Shown piece by piece: positions 1 through 8,415 of a DNA stretch of 64,000 bases. The stretch is taken from contig DAOUFX010000230.1 of the NCBI GenBank assembly GCA_034429675.1, positions 3,899 to 67,898 of the forward strand, read 5' to 3'. This DNA comes from JAKQHY01 sp034429675. GTDB taxonomy: Bacteria; Chloroflexota; Anaerolineae; B4-G1; SLSP01. Each line of letters starts with the position of its first letter. Position 1 is the first letter of the stretch. The translations under genes and the position numbers were made by a program. The notes beneath the pieces were generated by a model. It worked only from the letters and a program-made list of their open reading frames with translations. It was not told where the DNA came from and did no database searches.

Positions 1-2
1 AG

Positions 3-689
3 GTGCACGCTGCTTTCATGTCGGTGGGGTTGCACGAAGTGCTCGACATGTACCTGGGCCAAAGCGAACAAAACCTGCACCGTATTTTCGATCTGGCGCG
101 GCGCAATACCCCTTGCGTGTTGTTTTTCGACGAGGTGGATGCGCTGGGCGCGAAACGGTCGGATATGCGCACCAGCGGCATCCGGCAGGTTATCAATCAA
201 TTTTTGGCAGAGATGGATGGCGTCAACACTTCCAACGAGGGTGTGCTGATTTTGGCCGCAACCAATGCGCCGTGGCATTTGGATTCGGCGCTGCGACGAC
301 CGGGGCGTTTCGATCGCGTGCTTTTTGTTTCTCCGCCGGATGCGCTTGCGCGTGAAGCCATTCTGCGGCTGATGCTCTCCGGCAAGCCGGTGCAGGATAT
401 GGACTACAGCCGGTTGGCGCGGGAAACGGAGGGGTTCTCCGGGGCGGATATGCAAGGCGTCATTGATCGTGCGGTTGAGGCGAAGCTTCACGAAGCCATG
501 AAAAGCGGGTTGCCGCGTCCGTTGAAAACGGCGGATCTGCTCGCTGTCATCAAAACCGTGCGCCCGACGACGCAGGAATGGTTCGAAACGGCGCGCAATT
601 ATGCTTTGTATGCCAACCAGGGCGGCGCTTATGATGACGTGTTGGCCTATCTCAAACAGACCGGGCGCGGCGGTTTATTCTCGCGCTAG
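3..689 (+). CDS. AAA+ ATPase, 3' part (5' end outside the window)
   Basis: This is the C-terminal part of an AAA+ ATPase. The reading frame runs in from the window edge, so the Walker A region is missing and position 3 is not a real start. Visible motifs are Walker B (CVLFFDEVDALG, acidic pair at about residues 43-44), sensor 1 (LAATNAP, about 84-90), the arginine-finger stretch RRPGRFDR (about 98-105) and the helical lid with GFSGADM. This resembles the classic FtsH/CDC48/katanin-like group, but no protease or other C-terminal domain follows; the protein ends about 60 residues after the lid. It lies 9 bp upstream of a TPR protein and is probably co-transcribed with it. It could remodel proteins or complexes together with the TPR partner; the substrate cannot be told. 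Confidence 0.85.
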   Translation: MHAAFMSVGLHEVLDMYLGQSEQNLHRIFDLARRNTPCVLFFDEVDALGAKRSDMRTSGIRQVINQFLAEMDGVNTSNEGVLILAATNAPWHLDSALRRPGRFDRVLFVSPPDALAREAILRLMLSGKPVQDMDYSRLARETEGFSGADMQGVIDRAVEAKLHEAMKSGLPRPLKTADLLAVIKTVRPTTQEWFETARNYALYANQGGAYDDVLAYLKQTGRGGLFSR

Positions 690-698
690 GAACCGGCG

Positions 699-2000
699 AT
701 GACCATAGATTTGACCCGCGCGCAGATATTGCTGGATACGCAGCGTTATCAAGACGCCGAAGCCGAATTGCGCCAGGTTTTATCCCGTGAGCCGACCCAC
801 GCGCGGGCGCACGCGCTGTTAGCTTATACCCTCTACCAGCGGAATCTTCACCCGGCGGCTTTGCATGAAGCACAGGTGGCCATCGGCCTGGAGCCGACGC
901 AGGCGCACTTCTACTATATCAAAGCGTTGATCCTTGTTGCCAGCGACAAAGATGGCCGGGCGCTGTCGGCCATCCAGGAAGCCATGCGGCTCGACCCGGA
1001 GGTCCCTGCCTACTACGCGACGTTGGCGCTGCTTTACACCAGGAAAAAGGCCTGGCAACAGGCCGTGCGCGCAGCGGAAGCCGGGTTGCAGTTGGCCCCC
1101 GACCATGTCGGGTGCGCCAATATGCGGGCGATGGCGTTGGTGAACCTGGGGAAGCCGGATGCCGCACAACAGACGCTTGCTGCAACGTTGGCGCGCGAAC
1201 CGGAGAACCCGTTGACCCATGCCAATCAGGGGTGGGCCTGTTTGCATCGTGGGGATCAGGCAAAGGCATTCGAACACTTTCGCGAGGCGCTGCGGCTGGA
1301 CCCGACCTCCGGCTGGGCGCGAGCTGGCATCATCGAAGCAATGAAGGCGCGCAACCCGATCTATCGTTGGCTGTTGCGCTATTTTTTGTGGATGTCGCGT
1401 CTGACCGATGAAGAACAGTGGGGCGCCGTTGCCTTCATCACGGGGGCGCGGCGCGCTCTGGTCATATTGGCGCGGCAGATTCCCATTCTGTATGTCATCG
1501 TCGCGCCGATTTTGCTGCTGTACTTTTTCTTCGTTTTTCTTACCTGGACGGGTCGCCCGCTTTTCGCTTTATTCCTGCGCCTGGATCGTTTTGGCCGGTT
1601 GGCATTGCCCAGAGACGAGATCGTCGCTTCGAACTGGGTGGGCGCTTGTCTGGGCGCCGGCATCTTCGGGGCAGTGATGGGCGTGTTGGCTGCCATTCCC
1701 AGCGTCTTGTGGCAATGGCCTTTTTTCACCCCGGGGTTTTTGATTCTGGCCATTGCCGGCTTTTTATTGATGATGCCGGTTGCGGGCATTTTCCGTTGTC
1801 ATCCCGGCGGTTGGCGTACCGCGCTGATCATTTACACCGGGTTGCTGGCCTCGATCGGGTTGCTGGCGTCTACTCTGGCGCTTATTCCGACTCCGTGGGG
1901 CATGGGGCTGGGGTTGGGACTGGGGCTGGTGTTTCTGGTCGGGTGGGTCATCTCCTCGTGGGTGGCGAGCCTGTTCATCGTCTTCGCGCAACCTTCTTGA
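699..2000 (+). CDS. TPR protein with a C-terminal multi-pass membrane domain
   Basis: The N-terminal half (about residues 1-215) is a run of tetratricopeptide repeats with the usual A-x-x-x-Y/A-x-x-A-L and L-x-P spacing (examples ALRLDPTSGWA, AMRLDPEVPAYYATLA). The C-terminal half has about five hydrophobic stretches (roughly residues 260-282, 312-332, 340-362, 372-392 and 400-428), so the TPR domain is tethered to the membrane. It starts 9 bp after the AAA+ gene with AGGA just upstream of the ATG, which suggests a functional pair in which the TPR protein is adaptor or scaffold for the ATPase. That link is inference from gene order. No enzyme motif is visible. Confidence 0.8.
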   Translation: MTIDLTRAQILLDTQRYQDAEAELRQVLSREPTHARAHALLAYTLYQRNLHPAALHEAQVAIGLEPTQAHFYYIKALILVASDKDGRALSAIQEAMRLDPEVPAYYATLALLYTRKKAWQQAVRAAEAGLQLAPDHVGCANMRAMALVNLGKPDAAQQTLAATLAREPENPLTHANQGWACLHRGDQAKAFEHFREALRLDPTSGWARAGIIEAMKARNPIYRWLLRYFLWMSRLTDEEQWGAVAFITGARRALVILARQIPILYVIVAPILLLYFFFVFLTWTGRPLFALFLRLDRFGRLALPRDEIVASNWVGACLGAGIFGAVMGVLAAIPSVLWQWPFFTPGFLILAIAGFLLMMPVAGIFRCHPGGWRTALIIYTGLLASIGLLASTLALIPTPWGMGLGLGLGLVFLVGWVISSWVASLFIVFAQPS

Positions 2001-2025
2001 CTTTTCCGCGTATCACCTCTACAAT
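1997..2025 (+). promoter_or_regulatory. Sigma-70-type promoter for the DUF4870-like gene
   Basis: TTGACT at 1997-2002 and TACAAT at 2020-2025 are separated by exactly 17 bp. The -35 box overlaps the stop codon of the TPR gene. Transcription would start near 2032, leaving a leader of about 50 nt with an AAGGAG ribosome binding site before the ATG at 2080. Confidence 0.7.
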
Positions 2026-2079
2026 GGTTACGGTGCAACAAACCGTATAAATCTTAGGCACTAAAAAGGAGCAGAAAAC

Positions 2080-2418
2080 ATGGATCAATCCGCTGGACTT
2101 CCTCAGATGGACATTACAGATGATGATAAGCTATGGGCATTGTTAAGCTGGATCGGTGCGCCTATTGTTCCCATTATCATGGTACTATGGGAAGAGAAGA
2201 AGGCGCGTCCTTTCATTAAATACAATGCGATGCAGGCGTTGGTCATTGGTGCCGTTGCCTATGTTATCTCCTCTGTTTTATCCACCGTTTTAATCGGTTG
2301 TTTTACCGGCCCCTTGTCCTTTATCTATTTCATTTACCTTGGTATTCAGGCTTACGGGGGCAAGGTAGTGACGGTGCCCGTCGTCACCGACTTCTGCAAG
2401 AACCAGGGTTGGCTCTAA
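2080..2418 (+). CDS. DUF4870-family small membrane protein
   Basis: This 112-residue protein matches the layout of the DUF4870 (Tic20-like) family: an N-terminal stretch LSWIGAPIVPIIMVL, a short polar turn with K-x-R-PFIKYNA-x-QAL, then two further hydrophobic segments and a C-terminal PVVTDF. About three membrane segments are expected, at residues 22-42, 52-75 and 76-95. The family has no well-established function. It stands as a single-gene unit: a good promoter lies upstream and a strong intrinsic terminator directly downstream. The ribosome binding site AAGGAG is well placed. Confidence 0.75.
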   Translation: MDQSAGLPQMDITDDDKLWALLSWIGAPIVPIIMVLWEEKKARPFIKYNAMQALVIGAVAYVISSVLSTVLIGCFTGPLSFIYFIYLGIQAYGGKVVTVPVVTDFCKNQGWL

Positions 2419-2439
2419 TTTAATAGGTACGGTCATTTA

Positions 2440-2472
2440 AAAAGCGGCTTCCTTTATGGAAGCCGCTTTTTT
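2440..2472 (+). terminator. Intrinsic terminator after the DUF4870-like gene
   Basis: A perfect 13-bp stem (2440-2452 with 2458-2470) encloses the loop TTTAT and runs into a short T tail ending at 2472. The T tail shares bases with the -35 box of the recJ promoter. Confidence 0.9.
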
Positions 2473-2499
2473 GACGCCTTTATATCCGCGTGGTATACT
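2471..2499 (+). promoter_or_regulatory. Sigma-70-type promoter for recJ
   Basis: TTGACG at 2471-2476 and TATACT at 2494-2499 are 17 bp apart. The -35 box begins at the end of the preceding terminator. A start of transcription near 2506 means that the in-frame ATG at 2456 cannot be used and that translation starts at 2549 or 2561. Confidence 0.7.
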
Positions 2500-2560
2500 G
2501 CCTCTCACTATAAGAATTCCAGATGGCTTCTTTGCGATAGATCTGGACATGGAGTGCGTT

Positions 2561-4288
2561 ATGGGAATTGTGGAACGCAAGCGCTGGCAAGTGGCGCCGC
2601 CTGCCCCACCGAGTTTTTTTGAACAATTATCGCCGCTTAATCCGCTCGTCGCTCAGGTGCTTTACAACCGTGGCATTACAAATCCTGAGACTGTGGCTAT
2701 GTTTGTCAACGGCATCCTGTCCATGAACAACCCCTTCAATTTGACGGGCGTGGATGTCGCGGTGCCCTTGATCCGACAGGCTGTGGCGAGACGATTGCCG
2801 GTGGTAGTGTATGGCGACTACGACGTGGACGGCGTGACCGCTTGCGCCGTGTTGGTGCAGGTGCTCCATGCTCTGGGCGCCACAGTGCTGACGTACATCC
2901 CCAAACGTGACGATGAAGGGTACGGCTTGAACAAAGAAGCCATCACTTCCTTATACGAGGAAGGGGTGCGGGTTCTGATTACCGTGGATTGCGGGATTCG
3001 CTCGTTAGAAGAGGTGGCTTTGGCGCGGCAATTGGGCATGATCGTGATTGTGACCGATCACCACCACGTCGGCGAGGCTTTGCCGGTGGCTCACGCTGTG
3101 ATTAACCCGCGACAACCGGGATGCCGGTATCCATTCAAAGACCTGGCTGGCGTAGGCGTTGCCTACAAGCTGGCGCAAGCGTTGTTGCGCGCCAACCATC
3201 AGGTGCCGCTGCCCCACAGCCGGCGCGACATAGACGAGAAGAATCTGCTGGATCTGGTCGCATTGGGCACGGTGGCCGACATGGTGCCGCTGCTGGGTGA
3301 GAACCATGTGCTGGTAGCTCAGGGATTGGCGCAGATCAATGCGGCGCGCCGCCCCGGCCTTAGCGCCTTGATGTCGGTGACCGGGACCGATCCGGGAAAG
3401 ATCACCACCAATACGATCAGTTTTGCGATGGCGCCCCGGCTCAATGCGGCGGGCCGCATCAGTGAGGCGATGACGGCGCTGGATTTGCTGCTCGCGCCGG
3501 ATATGACCGTGGCGTTGCCGCTGGCGCAGGAGCTAGACGCTCTCAACGCCGAACGGCGGACGATGACGTTGGAGGTTCAGGATCGAGCCAGACGGATGGT
3601 TTTGGACGCAGAGACGATACCTCCGCTGCTTTTCGCCGCCTCAGACGACTTCCCTCATGGCGTGGTGGGTCTGGCGGCCAGCCGGCTGTTGGATGATTTT
3701 TACCGTCCCTCGGTGGTGGTGGCGATTGAAGGCGAATTCAGCAAGGGATCGGCGCGCTCCATTCCCGAATTTCACATTACCCAGGCGTTGGACACAATGC
3801 CGGACTTGCTGGTGCGTTATGGCGGGCATGCGGCCGCTGCCGGGTTCACCGTGCGCACGGAGCTGCTATCGGAGTTCAAGGGGCGCCTCGTCGCGTTGGC
3901 GCAAAAGCAACTGGTCGGTTTGATGTTGAAGCCGTCCTTGTCCATAGATATTGACGCGCCACTCCAGATGCTCTCGTGGGATCTGTTTAACGAGATGGAA
4001 AAATTGCAACCGTTTGGCTATGGCAACCCGCTGCCGGTGTTTGTCAGCCGCCGGGTTTCTGTGCGCAGCGCGCGGGCCGTCGGCGCTGACGGGCGCCACC
4101 TCAAGTTGATTGTCGCCGATGAGCAGGGCAAGCAGTGGGATGCCATTGCTTTCCGCCAGGGGGATTGGATCGGGCGTCTGCCCGCCTATATTGATCTTGT
4201 GTATACTTTGGAAGCCAATGAGTGGAACGGGCGGGTCACGCTCCAATTGAACGTGCAGGATATTCACTTCGCAGATTCATCTTCATAA
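2561..4288 (+). CDS. recJ: Single-stranded-DNA-specific exonuclease RecJ
   Basis: RecJ is a 5'-3' single-strand DNA exonuclease acting in recombination, mismatch and base-excision repair. The DHH-family signatures are present: GDYDVDG (about residues 84-90), TDHHH (about 165-169), and the DHHA1-domain GGH-x-AAAG motif (about 421-428). A C-terminal OB-like region follows. The frame is open back to an ATG at 2456, but that lies inside the upstream terminator and before the likely transcription start. The ATG at 2561, with GGAG 6-7 nt upstream, is chosen; 2549 is the alternative. At about 575 residues the length is normal. The epimerase gene follows after 18 bp and is likely co-transcribed. Confidence 0.93.
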   Translation: MGIVERKRWQVAPPAPPSFFEQLSPLNPLVAQVLYNRGITNPETVAMFVNGILSMNNPFNLTGVDVAVPLIRQAVARRLPVVVYGDYDVDGVTACAVLVQVLHALGATVLTYIPKRDDEGYGLNKEAITSLYEEGVRVLITVDCGIRSLEEVALARQLGMIVIVTDHHHVGEALPVAHAVINPRQPGCRYPFKDLAGVGVAYKLAQALLRANHQVPLPHSRRDIDEKNLLDLVALGTVADMVPLLGENHVLVAQGLAQINAARRPGLSALMSVTGTDPGKITTNTISFAMAPRLNAAGRISEAMTALDLLLAPDMTVALPLAQELDALNAERRTMTLEVQDRARRMVLDAETIPPLLFAASDDFPHGVVGLAASRLLDDFYRPSVVVAIEGEFSKGSARSIPEFHITQALDTMPDLLVRYGGHAAAAGFTVRTELLSEFKGRLVALAQKQLVGLMLKPSLSIDIDAPLQMLSWDLFNEMEKLQPFGYGNPLPVFVSRRVSVRSARAVGADGRHLKLIVADEQGKQWDAIAFRQGDWIGRLPAYIDLVYTLEANEWNGRVTLQLNVQDIHFADSSS

Positions 4289-4306
4289 GGGTCAGGTAAT
4301 TCCATA

Positions 4307-5260
4307 ATGAAAATTCTTGTGACCGGCGCGGCGGGTTTTATCGGCAGCCATCTGGCCGAGACATTGCTTCAGCGCGGCGATGTCGTGGTTGGGCTGGACA
4401 ACTTCAATGATTATTACGATCCTGCGCGGAAGCGGGCGAACGCGGCGCTTCTGGCGGCTTATCCCAACTTTGTGTTGCACACGGTAGATGTGCGGGATGA
4501 AGCATCGGTTGCGCACATCCTGGCCGATGGCAGTTTTGACGCGGTCGCGCATTTGGCCGCTATGGCCGGAGTGCGCTATTCTATCGAACGCGCTCCGCTC
4601 TATACCGATGTGAACATTCGTGGCACGGTCAATGTGTTGGAAGGAATGCGCCATGCCGGCGTCCCGCACATCGTTTTTGCTTCAACCTCGTCCGTTTACG
4701 GTAAAACCGACCGGCTGCCGTTTCAGGAAGACGATGCGCTCGGCAAGCCATTGGCCTCTTACCCCGCCAGCAAGATCGCCGGGGAGTTGATGGGCTACAC
4801 GTATCATAACCTCTTCCAGATGTCATTCACAGCAGTGCGCTTCTTTAGCGTCTACGGCCCACGTGGCCGTCCCGATATGATGCCTTACCAGATTACCGAT
4901 AGCATCGTTCACGACCGGGTTTTCAAACTTTACAATAGCGGCGAAATGTACCGCGATTGGACCTACGTGGGCGATATTGTCAAAGGAATTGTGGCGGCAT
5001 TGGAGCGCCCGTTGGGCTATGCCTGCATGAATCTGGGACGCGGCGAGCCGGTGCGTATGGGCGATTTCGTCTCGTTGGTGGAGCGGCTGGTCGGAAAGCC
5101 GGCCCGGATGGAGACGCCTCCCGCGCCTGCCAGCGAGCCGCCGATTACATACGCCGATATTACGAAAGCTCGTGAATCGCTTGGTTACGCTCCGCATGTG
5201 TCGGTTGAAGAGGGCATGACTCGCTTCTGGGAGTGGTATCAGGCCAATATCCTCGATTGA
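4307..5260 (+). CDS. NAD-dependent epimerase, UDP-glucuronate 4-epimerase-like
   Basis: This is an extended short-chain dehydrogenase/reductase. The Rossmann glycine motif GAAGFIGSH lies at about residues 7-15, a serine-rich STSSVYG stretch at about 125-131, and the catalytic Y-x-x-x-K is Y152/K156 in YPASK. The stretch DNFNDYYD at about 33-40 is typical of the UDP-glucuronate/UDP-galacturonate 4-epimerase branch, which makes sugar nucleotides for capsule, lipopolysaccharide or exopolysaccharide. Its length of 317 residues is usual. No other sugar-pathway genes are nearby, so the substrate is an inference from the motif; another nucleotide-sugar epimerase or dehydratase is possible. Confidence 0.82.
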   Translation: MKILVTGAAGFIGSHLAETLLQRGDVVVGLDNFNDYYDPARKRANAALLAAYPNFVLHTVDVRDEASVAHILADGSFDAVAHLAAMAGVRYSIERAPLYTDVNIRGTVNVLEGMRHAGVPHIVFASTSSVYGKTDRLPFQEDDALGKPLASYPASKIAGELMGYTYHNLFQMSFTAVRFFSVYGPRGRPDMMPYQITDSIVHDRVFKLYNSGEMYRDWTYVGDIVKGIVAALERPLGYACMNLGRGEPVRMGDFVSLVERLVGKPARMETPPAPASEPPITYADITKARESLGYAPHVSVEEGMTRFWEWYQANILD

Positions 5261-5268
5261 CATTGATT

Positions 5269-5289
5269 GAACGAAACCCCGTTTGGTTC
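5269..5289 (+). terminator. Weak imperfect hairpin between the epimerase gene and hutH
   Basis: GAACGAAAC (5269-5277) can pair with GTTTGGTTC (5281-5289) around a CCC loop, with one central mismatch. There is no clear T tract after it, so it may be a weak terminator, an attenuation point or chance. Confidence 0.3.
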
Positions 5290-5320
5290 TTGACCTTTCA
5301 AAGGGATGGATAGCAATTCA

Positions 5321-6862
5321 ATGGACTCCGTCATTACAATCACCGGTGAGCACCTGACCCTTGAGGACGTTGCGGCTGTGGCGCGTGGCGCGCACGCAAA
5401 GTTGGCGTCTTATGCCGAAACGACGATGGCGCGTTCCTGGGAAGGCGTGCAGACCCTGTTGGCCAACGGCGCGATTGCCTATGGAATCACCACGGGATTT
5501 GGCGCATTCAAGGGTCGCATTATTCCCCAGCATGAGGTCTCCGCATTGCAACGCAACCTGGTATTGAGCCATGCCGCCGGTGTTGGGCCGGCTCTGGATG
5601 AAGCGACGGTGCGCGCGATCATAGCGATACGGGCCAATACGCTGGCCATGGGTTATTCCGGTATCCGTCCCCAGGTGGTCGCGACGTTGTTGGAATTGTT
5701 GAATCGCGGCGTGATGCCGGTGATTCCGGCTTATGGATCGTTGGGGGCCAGCGGCGATCTGGCGCCGCTGGCGCATCTGGCCTGTGTTCTCATCGGCGAA
5801 GGGGAGGCGTGGTTGGCGGGGGAACGCCTGCCCGGCGGGGCGGCATTGCAGCGCGTTGGATTGGAGCCGGTGGTGTTGGCCGCGAAAGAAGGTCTGGCGT
5901 TGATCAATGGGACGGCCGTCACGACGGCGATCGGCGCTTTGGTGTTGTTGCGCGCCGAGAATCTTTCGCGCGCCGCCGACATTGCCGGAGCCCTTTCGTT
6001 GGAGGCGATGCGCGGCACGACGGCTGCTTTCGATCCACGCTTGCATTTCGTGCGACCTCATCCGCGTCAGGTGGATGCCGCCGCTTACATGCGGCGGGTG
6101 TTATCGAATAGCACCTTCGTCCGCCCGCACGATCCCCGCGACATTCAGGACGCCTACAGCCTGCGTTGTATACCGCAGGTTCACGGCGCCGTGCGCGATA
6201 CAGTTGCTTACGCGCGTTGGGCGCTGGAAATCGAGCTTAACGCCGTCACCGATAATCCCTTGATCTTTTTTGATGAGGCCGGTGCCCCCGAAGTGCTTTC
6301 CGGCGGCAATTTCCATGCGGAACCAATAGGCCTGGCTCTGGATTATCTCAAGTTGGGAATGGTTGCTTTGGGCAATATCAGCGAGCGGCGCACGGCGCGT
6401 CTGGTGGATGAGGCCTTGAGCAACGGGTTGCCGCCATTTCTGACCCGTCACGGGGGATTGGAGAGCGGCTTTATGATTGCTCAGTACACGGCGGCGGCGC
6501 TGGCTTCGCAAAACAAAGTGCTGGCGCATCCATCCACAGCGGATTCCATTCCCACCTCGGCCAATACGGAGGATCACGTCAGCATGGCGACCAACGCGGC
6601 GCACCATGCACGTCAGGTAGCGGGGAACGTCGAGCGTATCGTTGCGGTTGAGCTGTTGACGGCGGCGCAGGGCGTGGATTTTCGGCGTGAACAGCTCGGT
6701 CCGGTCGCGCGGTTGGGTAGGGGGACGGCTGCAGCCTATGTGTTGTTGCGATCGCGGGTGCCGTTTCAAGAGCATGATGCGCCGCTGGCGCCGTTGATCG
6801 AAGCTGTGGCCGGGTTGATCGCCAGCGGGGAATTGGTGTCAGCCGTGGATGCGGCTCTGTAA
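5321..6862 (+). CDS. hutH: Histidine ammonia-lyase
   Basis: HutH removes ammonia from L-histidine to give trans-urocanate, the first step of histidine breakdown. The autocatalytic cofactor triad is A143-S144-G145 within GSLGASGDLAPL; the numbering almost equals that of the well-studied Pseudomonas enzyme (142-144). The stretch LSHAAGVG supports HutH over the phenylalanine/tyrosine lyases, although aromatic specificity cannot be excluded. The start at 5321 is preferred to the in-frame ATG at 5306 because AAGGGATGGA sits about 10 nt before it and directly abuts 5306. The length of 513 residues is standard. No hutU, hutI or regulator is adjacent, so the gene is an orphan of its pathway here. Confidence 0.88.
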   Translation: MDSVITITGEHLTLEDVAAVARGAHAKLASYAETTMARSWEGVQTLLANGAIAYGITTGFGAFKGRIIPQHEVSALQRNLVLSHAAGVGPALDEATVRAIIAIRANTLAMGYSGIRPQVVATLLELLNRGVMPVIPAYGSLGASGDLAPLAHLACVLIGEGEAWLAGERLPGGAALQRVGLEPVVLAAKEGLALINGTAVTTAIGALVLLRAENLSRAADIAGALSLEAMRGTTAAFDPRLHFVRPHPRQVDAAAYMRRVLSNSTFVRPHDPRDIQDAYSLRCIPQVHGAVRDTVAYARWALEIELNAVTDNPLIFFDEAGAPEVLSGGNFHAEPIGLALDYLKLGMVALGNISERRTARLVDEALSNGLPPFLTRHGGLESGFMIAQYTAAALASQNKVLAHPSTADSIPTSANTEDHVSMATNAAHHARQVAGNVERIVAVELLTAAQGVDFRREQLGPVARLGRGTAAAYVLLRSRVPFQEHDAPLAPLIEAVAGLIASGELVSAVDAAL

Positions 6863-6876
6863 AGGCAGTAGCTTTC

Positions 6877-8391
6877 ATGCAGTTGAAGTCGGATCGTGAT
6901 CTGTATCGGCGGCGACGACAGACGCCCTGGTTCAGGATTTTTGTGTTGATGTTATTGGCGGGTATTGGCGGATATGTCGGCTATCTGGTTCTGGCGTTCA
7001 AGGAGTCGCCGGTAGTGGTTGGCGGTACACCGGTGCCAACGCCGACGGTGACACCTGCCCCGGCCATCTATGTAGCCCAGGCGGAGGATGCATACTGGGC
7101 CGGGGATATGAGCGGCGCCATTGCGGCTTATCAACGCGCATTGGACGTTGAACCCAATCAAGCCGAGGTGTACCTTGAGCTTTCGCGTCTCTTGACGTTT
7201 TCCGGCCAGCCGGAGCGCGGTATGTTGATGGCGCGCGAGGCGTTGCGACGCCAGCCGGAAAATGCCCGGGCCTGGGCCTTATTGGGGATGGCTTACGACT
7301 GGTTGGGGCTGCCTTATGAAGCGATTGAAGCGTGCGAGCACGCGCGCTCCCTGGATCCGACCGTGCCTGAGGTGTACGCCTATCTGGCCGAGGCGTATAT
7401 TGACGCCGGGAGTTGGGCTGCGGCCAATGAGACGATTGATCTGGCCATGGAACTCGACGAAAACAATGTGGACGTCAAGCGCAATTATGGCTATGTCCTT
7501 GAAAGCCAGGGCAATTACTACGGCGCGATTGAAACCTACCGCGCGGCTCTGGAAATCGAGCCTAATTTGACCTTTCTGTACGCTTCAATTGGACGCAACG
7601 CCGGCGCCGTCAACGATTTGGTCACGGCGCGTGACGTCTATAAACAGGCCATAGGGATTGATCCTCACGACGCATCCTTGCTGGATCGTCTGGGCTGGAC
7701 TTATTTGTTGATAGGCGATTATGATCAGGCCAAGGAAGTCTTGCAGACCGCGCTGAAAGTGGATTCCAAATACGGCGACGCTTACGGCCATCTGGGGACG
7801 CTGTATTTTCAACAGCGCAATTATGAGGATGCTATTACCGCATTTGGCCCCGCGATCCGTTACGGTGAGGCGCGTTCCCGGCGCTCGACGGTGTTCTTCA
7901 TTCTAACGGAGGAACCGATGGATGCGTTGGGCGCCGAGCCTTCCGGCCCGGAGGTGGCGCGGGCGACTTTTGTGCACCCGGTTGAGACGGATATGCCGTT
8001 GCGGGGCATCTTTGCCGGTTCCGAGACCTATCCGCAAATCCAGGGGTATATGCGCTTTGACGTTCTGAGTGGGCGATACGATATCGCATTGACCGGAATG
8101 CCGGCGGCGCCTTCCGGCAAGGTTTACGTTGGCTGGTTTGAGCCGCTCTCGTTGCCGGAACGCACGCAAGCGCGCACAGCTCCGATATTTCCGGCGCCGG
8201 ATGGACAGGTGCGACTCTCGGGGGAGACGGGCGCCGTGATGGGGCCGCCGATTGAGCATTATTACATTCTGGCGCTCAGCTACTATTATCTGGATCAATG
8301 TCCTCAGGCTTTGCCCTATATTCAGATTGCCCTCCGTCTTGATCCTGCCGATGCCAATGCTTTGCAGACGTTGCAGTGGTGTCAGCAATAA
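6877..8391 (+). CDS. Membrane-anchored TPR protein
   Basis: The protein has a short basic cytoplasmic start, one membrane segment at about residues 19-42, and a Pro/Thr spacer (TPVPTPTVTPAP). An outward-facing series of about eight tetratricopeptide repeats covers residues 65-310, with typical signatures such as ALDVEPNQAEVYLELSRLL and ALKVDSKYGDAYGHLGTLY. A region without TPRs (about 325-455) contains short beta-like stretches including GKVYVGWFEP. A final TPR closes the protein (ALRLDPADANALQTL). It probably serves as a scaffold on the outer face of the membrane. It lies between hutH (14 bp) and the YfhO-like gene (24 bp); a joint role with the latter in envelope or surface-polymer assembly is possible but unproven. 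Confidence 0.75.
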   Translation: MQLKSDRDLYRRRRQTPWFRIFVLMLLAGIGGYVGYLVLAFKESPVVVGGTPVPTPTVTPAPAIYVAQAEDAYWAGDMSGAIAAYQRALDVEPNQAEVYLELSRLLTFSGQPERGMLMAREALRRQPENARAWALLGMAYDWLGLPYEAIEACEHARSLDPTVPEVYAYLAEAYIDAGSWAAANETIDLAMELDENNVDVKRNYGYVLESQGNYYGAIETYRAALEIEPNLTFLYASIGRNAGAVNDLVTARDVYKQAIGIDPHDASLLDRLGWTYLLIGDYDQAKEVLQTALKVDSKYGDAYGHLGTLYFQQRNYEDAITAFGPAIRYGEARSRRSTVFFILTEEPMDALGAEPSGPEVARATFVHPVETDMPLRGIFAGSETYPQIQGYMRFDVLSGRYDIALTGMPAAPSGKVYVGWFEPLSLPERTQARTAPIFPAPDGQVRLSGETGAVMGPPIEHYYILALSYYYLDQCPQALPYIQIALRLDPADANALQTLQWCQQ

Positions 8392-8415
8392 TCCGGTGTA
8401 AAGGTTGGAGATACG

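Noticed and set aside
2456..2560. N-terminal extension of RecJ from the ATG at 2456
   Set aside because: That ATG lies in the loop of a terminator and upstream of the predicted transcription start; the ATG at 2561 has a proper ribosome binding site.
5318..6061. 247-codon minus-strand frame opposite hutH
   Set aside because: The plus-strand frame is an unmistakable histidine ammonia-lyase; the reverse frame is a high-GC shadow.
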